In this document: one piece after another, positions 5,908-11,297 of the stretch
Layout: each line of letters opens with the position of its first letter
How positions within the stretch are numbered: position 1 is the first letter of the stretch
The notes under the pieces: generated by a model
What the model saw: only the letters and a program-made list of their open reading frames with translations
Told to the model about the DNA's origin: nothing
Database searches by the model: none
From: Bacillota bacterium
GTDB taxonomy: Bacteria; Bacillota; Clostridia; Peptostreptococcales; Anaerovoracaceae
DNA length: 11,297 bases
Reading direction: 5' to 3'
Assembly: GCA_016302545.1 (NCBI GenBank)
Contig: JAEDNK010000045.1
Coordinates: 1 to 11,297 of the forward strand
Position numbers and translations under genes: made by a program

Positions 5908-5941
5908 ATTAAAGCCGAGGTCCTGAAGCCGAAGCTTTAAT
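5908..5941 (+). other. Perfect 8 bp stem-loop between ung and lemA
   Basis: ATTAAAGC (5908-5915) pairs with GCTTTAAT (5934-5941) across an 18-base loop. No T-run follows, so it is not a normal intrinsic terminator. It might be an mRNA stability or processing hairpin between ung and lemA, or chance. Confidence 0.3.
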
Positions 5942-5983
5942 CATCATACATTAAATTACAACACAAAACAGGAGGAAATTAAC

Positions 5984-6535
5984 ATGTTAATCTGGATCAT
6001 TATTGCAATTATTATCGTACTTGCCATCGCTTTTGTCGGAATGTACAACTCCTTCATCAAGCTTAAAAACAGCTGTGAAGAAGCTTTTTCCACTATGGAT
6101 GTGTACATGAAGAAGAGATTTGACCTGATTCCTAATCTGGTTGAGACAGTCAAAGGTTATGCTGCTCACGAGAAGGAGACTCTGGAAAAGGTCATGGCGG
6201 CAAGAAACGGCGTTCAGAGCGCAGCCACCGTCGAGGAAAAGATGGCACAGGAAAACGTGCTCACGGGAACTCTCAAGTCTCTCTTTGCCGTTGCCGAAGC
6301 CTATCCTGACCTTAAGGCCAACACCAACTTCCTCGATCTGCAGAATCAGCTGCAGTCAGTGGAGGAGGACATTGCAAACTCAAGAAAGTACTATAATGCA
6401 GTGGTTAAGCAGTTCAACACCAAGTGCGAAATGTTCCCTTCAAACATCATAGCATCCATGTTCCACTTTGAGAGAAAGCCTATGTTTGAGGTTGATTCAG
6501 CCGAAGAAAGAAAGAATGTAGAGGTTAAATTCTAG
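5984..6535 (+). CDS. lemA: LemA family protein
   Basis: This 183-residue protein has an N-terminal membrane anchor (about residues 2-20, WIIIAIIIVLAIAFVGM) followed by a long helical domain outside or along the membrane. The signature YNSFIKLKN...EEAFSTMDVYMKKRFDLIPNLVETVKGYAAHEKETLEKVMAAR is the LemA core, and FEVD near the end is typical. The length is normal. The function is unsettled; LemA proteins have been linked to envelope processes. A strong AGGAGG lies 8 bases before the ATG. The next gene starts 2 bases after the stop, and LemA is very often paired with DUF2207 proteins, so they are probably one operon and may form a membrane complex. Confidence 0.94.
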   Translation: MLIWIIIAIIIVLAIAFVGMYNSFIKLKNSCEEAFSTMDVYMKKRFDLIPNLVETVKGYAAHEKETLEKVMAARNGVQSAATVEEKMAQENVLTGTLKSLFAVAEAYPDLKANTNFLDLQNQLQSVEEDIANSRKYYNAVVKQFNTKCEMFPSNIIASMFHFERKPMFEVDSAEERKNVEVKF

Positions 6536-6537
6536 CG

Positions 6538-8448
6538 ATGTTCGGACTTGAAAGAAAACATAAAAGAAAAAAGGACGGCCGTCTGCTTCGGGCTCTGACC
6601 GTCTGCACTTTAGCGCTGACTATATGGAGCTTTGCGGCGGCGGGAGCCTTTGCATATACTACAGACTCATATGATATTGACGTAGTGGTAAACGAGGACA
6701 ACAGCTATCTGTTTGAGGAAACCATAAAGGTAAATTACGACTCGCCGCGTCACGGTATCTACAGGTACATACCTATGACGGACATGGACGGAAACACCGT
6801 CATGAAAATCGACAGTACCTGGGTTGACGACTGGGATTACGAAACCTACGAGGAAGACGGCTGCACGGTTTTCAAAATCGGTAGCGGCGATGTTACCGTT
6901 ACAGGTCCGCAGACATTTTCCCTCGGATATCGCATGAGAATGTATGACGACATGGATACATCAGGAGATCTGTTGTATATAGACCTTCTGCCTACAGACT
7001 GGGAAACGGCAATAAAAGCGAGCACCATAACTGTAAAGCTGCCTAAGCCTGTTGATGAGGAAAGCATTGAGCTATATGCTTCCGGATACGGCAGCGATGA
7101 AATTGTGGACAACGTTTTCTGGGGCTATGATGAAGCTTCAAATACTGTTACAGTAGAGGGCCGCAGGCTGGAGCAAGGCGTCGGCGTCACCATGATGATA
7201 AACCTGCCTGAGGGCTACTGGGTCGGACAGATGAACAGAGAGTGGATGAAACCGGTGTCTATGGGACTTCTCATAGCTGCCGCAGTAATTCTGGCTCTGC
7301 TCTGGCTGCTTTACGGCCGTGATAAAAAAATCATTCCTACTGTTGAATTCTACCCGCCTGAAGGTCTCACTCCGGCCGAGGTCGGACTTGTAATAGATGG
7401 GACTGCAGACAAAAAAGACCTTGTCTCCATGATAATTTACTATGGCGAAAAGGGATACCTTTCTATAGAACAGTATGACAAGAAAAAATTCCGTCTGGCC
7501 AAACTCAGAGACATCGACCCGGAGGAAAAGATGTTTGCAAAAACACTTTTCAACGGTTTGTTTGAGAACGGGGATGTGGTGAATCTGGATGACCTGGGGG
7601 AGGAATTCGGAAATGCTTATCTGATTGCATACGAATCTCTTTCGGGACTTTATAACAAGAAAAAGAACAGGCAGATTACCATGAAATCACAGGTGTTCGC
7701 TGTGCTTGGAATGGTTCTCATAGGACTGGCAGGTGTACTTCCTGCTCTCTTTGCCATTGAATACAGCGGAAGCGACGGCGTGCTTTATGTTGTCGGAGCT
7801 ATTGCGGCGGCAATAGTTGCGGTGCTCCTTACCGTAGCGCTTTTTGTCATGGATACAAAAAAGTACACCATGAAAAAAGCCGGACGGATTGCAGGTGGCA
7901 GCATTGTGTGGATTATAGATATTGCAGTAGTAGCACTGGGCGGCTTCTGCCTCGGCGGTGCTTTTGGAAGTGCAGCTTTGGGCGTGGTGTTTGTGCCGTG
8001 CATACTTGCATCCCAGTTTTTCACCGTGAACATGCTGCAGAGGACAGACCGCAGCGTGAAGCTCATGGGCAAAATTCTGGGCCTCAAAAACTTTATCGAG
8101 GCGGCGGAGCTTGACCGCATCAACGCTCTTGCGGAGGAAAACCCGTCATATTATTACGATGTGCTGCCCTATGCCTTTGTCATGGGACTTACGGACAAGT
8201 GGGCAAAGAACTTTGAAAACATCAGAATCGTAACTCCGGACTGGTACAGCAGCTACGATATGAACGACAGAATGTTCGATGCGTGGATGTTCTCGCGTAT
8301 GATGAACAGTTTTGGTACTGCCGTTTCCAATAATGTACATATACCTATCGGAACCGATGACGGCGGAGACTTCGGCGGCGGCGGATTCTCCGGAGGCGGC
8401 GGATTTTCCGGCGGCGGCTTCGGCGGCGGTGGCGGCGGAAGCTGGTAA
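6538..8448 (+). CDS. DUF2207 domain-containing membrane protein with Gly-rich tail
   Basis: This encodes 636 residues. A basic N-terminus (KHKRKK) precedes a signal peptide hydrophobic core ending AGAFA, with predicted cleavage near residue 39. Next comes the extracytoplasmic DUF2207 region (about 40-235), with YDIDVVVNEDNSYLFEETIKVNY and the GIYRYIPM motif. One membrane helix is at about 242-260, a soluble region at about 261-380, then membrane segments at about 385-406, 415-438 and 453-495, and a cytoplasmic or exposed domain. The C-terminus is glycine-rich and ends GGSW, a common ending in this family. The start lies 2 bases after lemA; GAGGT is about 12 bases upstream, longer than ideal, so translation is probably coupled to lemA. 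The function is unknown; envelope stress or secretion roles are only suggested by the LemA pairing. Confidence 0.9.
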   Translation: MFGLERKHKRKKDGRLLRALTVCTLALTIWSFAAAGAFAYTTDSYDIDVVVNEDNSYLFEETIKVNYDSPRHGIYRYIPMTDMDGNTVMKIDSTWVDDWDYETYEEDGCTVFKIGSGDVTVTGPQTFSLGYRMRMYDDMDTSGDLLYIDLLPTDWETAIKASTITVKLPKPVDEESIELYASGYGSDEIVDNVFWGYDEASNTVTVEGRRLEQGVGVTMMINLPEGYWVGQMNREWMKPVSMGLLIAAAVILALLWLLYGRDKKIIPTVEFYPPEGLTPAEVGLVIDGTADKKDLVSMIIYYGEKGYLSIEQYDKKKFRLAKLRDIDPEEKMFAKTLFNGLFENGDVVNLDDLGEEFGNAYLIAYESLSGLYNKKKNRQITMKSQVFAVLGMVLIGLAGVLPALFAIEYSGSDGVLYVVGAIAAAIVAVLLTVALFVMDTKKYTMKKAGRIAGGSIVWIIDIAVVALGGFCLGGAFGSAALGVVFVPCILASQFFTVNMLQRTDRSVKLMGKILGLKNFIEAAELDRINALAEENPSYYYDVLPYAFVMGLTDKWAKNFENIRIVTPDWYSSYDMNDRMFDAWMFSRMMNSFGTAVSNNVHIPIGTDDGGDFGGGGFSGGGGFSGGGFGGGGGGSW

Positions 8449-8449
8449 T

Positions 8450-8472
8450 TGGTCTCAAACTGGTCTCAAACT
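8450..8472 (+). repeat. Tandem 11 bp repeat after the DUF2207 stop
   Basis: TGGTCTCAAAC occurs at 8450-8460 and again at 8461-8471, directly head to tail. It begins just after the TAA stop, and no function is visible. Confidence 0.6.
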
Positions 8473-8497
8473 CCACAAAAATCCGTGAAAAACCCCC

Positions 8498-8599
8498 GTT
8501 TGATGGGAGGAAAAGTACTGTAGTTTAACTAAATTTAGGCTGCATAGTAAAAAAATGAAAAGAAAACCTCTGCTTTCGAGGAGTAAGTTCCCATCAAAC
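8498..8599. repeat. Inverted repeat pair, TTTGATGGGA family (second copy)
   Basis: GTTTGATGGGA (8498-8508) and its exact complement (8589-8599) enclose 80 bases. The right-hand copy lies within the loop and 3' side of the bidirectional terminator. The spacer shows no obvious similarity to that of the first pair (1470-1561), so conservation is confined to the arms and their A-rich flank. Confidence 0.65.
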
Positions 8600-8617
8600 A
8601 GAGGTTTTTTGCTTTTT
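8563..8617. terminator. Bidirectional terminator between convergent genes
   Basis: AAAACCTCTG (8563-8572) pairs with CAGAGGTTTT (8599-8608) across a 26-base loop and is followed by TTGCTTTTTTT on the plus strand. On the minus strand the stem is followed by TTTTCTTTTCATTTTTTT. It lies 114 bases after the DUF2207 gene and 74 bases after the stop of the aminopeptidase gene, so it can end both messages. Confidence 0.8.
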
Positions 8618-8681
8618 TTGTGGAAAATGAGCCAAATGAGCTATCACAATGTGCCGAAAATTGAAAATGTCAACAGATATA

Positions 8682-9791
8682 CTATTTCAGATTTTCCGGG
8701 TTCAGGCCCTGCAGCTCAGGGATTACGAAAATGCCGTCTTTCCTGATGAGCACATCGTCGAACCAGATTTCTCCGCCGCCGTACTCGGCACGCTGAATCA
8801 TGACAAGGTCCCAGTGAACGGCTGATTTGTTGCCGTTGTTTGCATCCTCATATGCCATGCCCGGAGTCAGGTGGAAGCTTCCGCAGATTTTTTCATCGAA
8901 AAGAGTATCCTTCATAGGGTGAAGAACATAAGGGTTTACGCCGATGGCGAACTCTCCGAAGTAGCGGGCACCTTCGTCGGTGTCCAGAAGCTCGTTGATG
9001 CGCTTGGTATCGTTGGCAGTGGCTTTGACGATTTTACCGTTCTTGATTTCGAAGCGGATGTTTTCGTAGGTGAAGCCCTGCTCCTCGCTGAAGGTGTTGT
9101 AGGAAATAACACCGTTCATTGATTCGCGCACAGGAGCGGTGTAAACCTCGCCGTCAGGAATGTTTCTCAGACCGTCGCATTTGATGGCCGGAATATCCTT
9201 GATGGAGAAGGTAAGGTCGGTGTCGGGACCAACCAGGCGAACCTTGTCGGTGCGGTTCATCAGGTCAACCAGCGGATCCATGGCCTTGCTCATCTTCTGA
9301 TAGTCAAGAGTGCATACATTGAAATAAAAGTCCTCGAATGCTTCCTGGGAAGTACCGGCAAGCTGTGCCATGGACGGGTTAGGGTATCTGAGTACAACCC
9401 ACTTTGTCTTGTTTACACGGTAGTCAAGAGTCGGTCTGGTCAGCTTGTAGTACATGTTGAGCTTGTCGGAAGGTACATCGGAAAGCTCGGAAGTGTTTTC
9501 CCCCGCCCTGACAGCGATGTAAGCGTCCATGCCCTTCATCTGATAAAGCTGATAATCGTTTAAAAATTCAATTTGATCTTCGTCGGCTCCCAGAAGAATC
9601 TCACGCAGGACAGCACCGTCTCTGTGGTTGACGTAAGGGCGAGCACCCAGTCTGTATGCGTCTTTTATCAGCTGCCTTACCAGTGGCTTGCAGCATTCCC
9701 CTTCGTAGTCGATAAGTACCTTTTCGCCTTTCTTCAGGTCGCAGGAATAGCCTGTGAGAACCCTCGAAAGCTCCTTTACTCTTGGATCCAT
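8682..9791 (-). CDS. M29 family metalloaminopeptidase (AmpS/AmpT-like)
   Basis: This 369-residue cytoplasmic peptidase removes N-terminal amino acids from peptides. The M29 family binds two metal ions in its C-terminal domain. Likely ligands are visible: Glu215 in GEVYTAP, Glu280 in FGEFAIG, His307 and Tyr314 in HLTPGMAY, and His326 with Asp328 in HWD. The 7-residue His-Tyr spacing and the HxD motif fit the Thermus AmpT pattern as I recall it. The protein is about 40 residues shorter than many family members, partly from a short stretch between His307 and His326. The ATG at 9791 has GGAGGT about 5 bases upstream. It is a single gene with its own promoter region and converges on the DUF2207 gene. 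Confidence 0.92.
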   Translation of the reverse strand: MDPRVKELSRVLTGYSCDLKKGEKVLIDYEGECCKPLVRQLIKDAYRLGARPYVNHRDGAVLREILLGADEDQIEFLNDYQLYQMKGMDAYIAVRAGENTSELSDVPSDKLNMYYKLTRPTLDYRVNKTKWVVLRYPNPSMAQLAGTSQEAFEDFYFNVCTLDYQKMSKAMDPLVDLMNRTDKVRLVGPDTDLTFSIKDIPAIKCDGLRNIPDGEVYTAPVRESMNGVISYNTFSEEQGFTYENIRFEIKNGKIVKATANDTKRINELLDTDEGARYFGEFAIGVNPYVLHPMKDTLFDEKICGSFHLTPGMAYEDANNGNKSAVHWDLVMIQRAEYGGGEIWFDDVLIRKDGIFVIPELQGLNPENLK

Positions 9792-9864
9792 AATTTACCT
9801 CCGTTTATATCAAATAGTTTGTTTCTGTAAAAACGCCCTTTTGCGGGCATTAAAGACTTCGCTG

Positions 9865-9876
9865 CGGCAATTGCCG
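9865..9876. promoter_or_regulatory. 12 bp palindrome at the expected start point, possible operator
   Basis: CGGCAATTGCCG is a perfect palindrome. On the minus strand a perfect -10 box TATAAT lies at 9890-9885, placing the expected start near 9878, at the edge of the palindrome. That is a typical position for a repressor site. A good -35 box is not evident, which would fit a regulated promoter. No regulator gene is in the window. Confidence 0.4.
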
Positions 9877-9884
9877 TATACACT

Positions 9885-9890
9885 ATTATA
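9885..9890 (-). promoter_or_regulatory. Candidate -10 box for the aminopeptidase gene
   Basis: TATAAT on the minus strand is a consensus match. The best -35 candidate 17 bases upstream is TTTTAT, a poor match. The 5' leader to the ATG at 9791 would be about 88 bases and would contain the 12 bp palindrome and a small GCCC/GGGC hairpin (9835-9848). Confidence 0.4.
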
Positions 9891-9974
9891 CCCTAAAGTC
9901 GCCTGAAATAAAAGGGCGGCCTGTGAGGCGGTGCTAAGAAAATGTTAAAAAATTATTGAGGCGTTCTGCCGGAA

Positions 9975-10003
9975 TTGATTTATGGCGTGAAAACCAATAG
10001 AAT
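9975..10003 (+). promoter_or_regulatory. Promoter of the lipid kinase gene
   Basis: TTGATT (9975-9980) and TAGAAT (9998-10003) are separated by 17 bases, with four and five of six consensus matches. The start point would be near 10010, giving a leader of about 35 bases with AAGGAG before the ATG at 10045. This helps decide the gene start. Confidence 0.55.
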
Positions 10004-10044
10004 ATAGACGGGGTTGTATGGAAAAGTCAAGGAGAATTCTTTAT

Positions 10045-10992
10045 ATGAGAACGATTTTTGTGATAAATCCTAAAGCCGGCAAAGGCAAAGGAATAGATAA
10101 ACTGGTGGAAAAAATCCGCACGGCTTCAGAGAAGACCGGGATAAAGGCGGATGTATATATGACAAAGGCTGTAGGCGATGCAGAGGCCTTTGCTGACCTG
10201 ATAGGAAAGGAAACGGCCGCTTCCGCAGAGGAAGTAAGGCTCATCGCATGCGGAGGCGACGGCACTCTCAACGAGGTTCTGAACGGCGCTATAAAATATG
10301 AAAACCTGACCGTGGGCGTAGTACCTATTGGCACGGGAAACGATTTCTGCAGAAACTTTCCTGACGAAGGAGATTTTCTTGACATAGAAGCTCAGCTCAA
10401 AGGCAGAGTGATAAAGTGCGATGCCATCAGATACAGCGGTTTATTGGCGGGAGAGCTTCAATCCAGATACTGCGCCAACATGTTCAATATCGGTTTCGAC
10501 TGCAATGTGGTTGACCTGACTTCTAAGCTTAAGAATAATACGCTTATAGCCGGCTCCTTCGCATACCTTATGGGAGTGGCCATCACATACATAAAGAAAA
10601 AAGGCGCCAGGCTTCGTGTGGAGCTTGACGGAAAGGTTATCGAGGACGGTCCGCTGCTGCTGACGGCTATTGCCAACGGAGGATTCTGCGGTGGCGGTGT
10701 TCACAGTTCGCCTTACGCATCGGTGACCGACGGAAAAATGGATGTGAATGTGATTTACAATGTGAGCAGGCTTGATTTCCTGAAAAAATTCCCGCACTAT
10801 GCCAAGGGTACTCATATGGAGCTGCCGGACATTGATCAAGTATTATATGCCGGGACATGCCGCAAAGCCAGGATTACGCCCCTTGACGGAACTATGAGAC
10901 TATGCACTGACGGTGAGATTGTCGATGCCGGTGAAATAGAATTTGAAATGGTTCCGGCGGCCTTTAATCTTCTGGTGCCGGCGGTTATATAA
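10045..10992 (+). CDS. Diacylglycerol kinase family (YegS/BmrU-like) lipid kinase
   Basis: This encodes 315 residues of the DAGK catalytic fold, which transfers phosphate from ATP to a lipid such as diacylglycerol at the membrane face, feeding phospholipid recycling. INPKAGKGKG (7-16) is the N-terminal strand and loop, GGDGTLNE (70-77) is the nucleotide-binding motif, and PIGTGNDFCR (94-103) is the second conserved loop. CTDGEI and a C-terminal beta domain follow. The length is normal for bacterial DgkB/YegS proteins. I choose ATG 10045 because AAGGAG lies 10 bases upstream and the protein then starts directly at the first strand. An in-frame ATG at 10018 has no good ribosome binding site and would lie within about 8 bases of the predicted transcript start. 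The lipid substrate cannot be told from sequence. A lipoprotein gene follows after 48 bases. Confidence 0.9.
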   Translation: MRTIFVINPKAGKGKGIDKLVEKIRTASEKTGIKADVYMTKAVGDAEAFADLIGKETAASAEEVRLIACGGDGTLNEVLNGAIKYENLTVGVVPIGTGNDFCRNFPDEGDFLDIEAQLKGRVIKCDAIRYSGLLAGELQSRYCANMFNIGFDCNVVDLTSKLKNNTLIAGSFAYLMGVAITYIKKKGARLRVELDGKVIEDGPLLLTAIANGGFCGGGVHSSPYASVTDGKMDVNVIYNVSRLDFLKKFPHYAKGTHMELPDIDQVLYAGTCRKARITPLDGTMRLCTDGEIVDAGEIEFEMVPAAFNLLVPAVI

Positions 10993-11026
10993 AGATGATG
11001 CATATAGCGGTTATATAACGATGATT
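10981..11026 (+). repeat. Tandem imperfect repeat spanning the lipid kinase stop
   Basis: GCGGTTATATAAAGATGATG (10981-11000) is repeated as GCGGTTATATAACGATGATT (11007-11026), with 18 of 20 bases equal and an offset of 26. The first copy includes the last codons and TAA stop of the kinase gene. The repeat looks like a recent local duplication that pushed the next gene downstream. Confidence 0.65.
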
Positions 11027-11040
11027 CGGGGGTGAGAGAT

Positions 11041-11297
11041 TTGAAAAAGACGATAATGCTTACCTTGGTGCTGTCCCTGATTTTGGCAGGATGCTCCTTG
11101 TTTGGCGGCGGTTCCGGAGGCGAAGGCGCAGACGGACCTGACGGATTCGGCGGCGAGCCTATCGCTGAGGAATTCCGCGGAGGCTGGGAGTGCGAGGAAA
11201 CCACGCTGGAGGATCCCAACAGCTATACCGGTTACCTTCATCTGGAGGTCAGCGATGACGGAAGCTATTCCATGTACGATATTGCGGCAGGAAATCC
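11041..11297 (+). CDS. Predicted lipoprotein, N-terminal part (truncated by window end)
   Basis: The frame runs to the window end, giving 85 codons. The start is a signal peptide with two lysines, a hydrophobic core and the lipobox LILAGC (cysteine at residue 18), so the protein should be lipid-anchored to the outer face of the membrane. A Gly/Asp-rich linker (about 22-40) follows, then a possible beta-rich domain beginning FRGGWECEETTLEDP and YTGYLHLEVSDDGSYSMYD. The start is TTG 11041, with GGGGGTGAG upstream; an in-frame GTG at 11032 is an alternative but would sit on the ribosome binding site. I do not recognise a named family, though similar clostridial lipoproteins exist. It may be co-transcribed with the lipid kinase gene 48 bases upstream. 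Confidence 0.75.
   Translation, partial: MKKTIMLTLVLSLILAGCSLFGGGSGGEGADGPDGFGGEPIAEEFRGGWECEETTLEDPNSYTGYLHLEVSDDGSYSMYDIAAGN

Noticed and set aside
10018..10044. Upstream ATG for the lipid kinase
   Set aside because: No good ribosome binding site and too close to the predicted transcript start; ATG 10045 has AAGGAG and fits the family start.

Overview
The window reads like the chromosome of an anaerobic, low-to-mid GC Bacillota, most likely a Clostridia member. Evidence: strong AAGGAGG-type ribosome binding sites before most genes, two UUG starts, a clostridial-style DnaE tail, a UPF0237/UPF0210 pair, a compact Elp3-like radical SAM protein, a LemA/DUF2207 pair and an M29 aminopeptidase. 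Apart from the two genes cut by the window edges, all genes look intact. I see no transposase, phage gene, CRISPR array, tRNA or rRNA.

Layout. 1-251: 3' end of dnaE. 252-590: a gene-free, repeat-rich leader made of a ~200 bp imperfect palindrome and two identical 40 bp hairpin-forming repeats, ending at the ribosome binding site of a flavodoxin-like gene (591-1124). 1136-1205: hairpin terminator shared with a convergent small zinc-ribbon gene (1206-1400, minus). 1401-1657: gene-free, with an inverted pair of a 10-mer and three short direct repeats. 1658-5127: a minus-strand operon, read from the right as a DUF6873 (GME-fold) protein, an Elp3-like radical SAM protein, a UPF0237 ACT-domain protein and a UPF0210 protein. 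The first three are coupled by overlaps. 5128-5228: overlapping divergent promoters, with uracil-DNA glycosylase (ung) on the plus strand. 5984-8448: lemA plus a large DUF2207 membrane protein. 8449-8681: a bidirectional terminator between convergent genes, carrying the same inverted 10-mer pair as 1401-1657. 8682-9791: M29 aminopeptidase (minus). 10045-10992: diacylglycerol/lipid kinase family protein. 11041-11297: start of a lipoprotein that runs off the window.

How the genes fit together. Most are housekeeping or envelope genes in short operons. The minus-strand four-gene operon is the most intriguing coding unit: all four families are poorly characterised, three are translationally coupled, and the promoter appears to give a leaderless mRNA. 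The most unusual non-coding signals are the nested palindrome and repeat block at 252-590, and the motif TTTGATGGGA, found four times, only between genes, as two convergent pairs. I did not find convincing evidence for a wholly new defence or mobile system.
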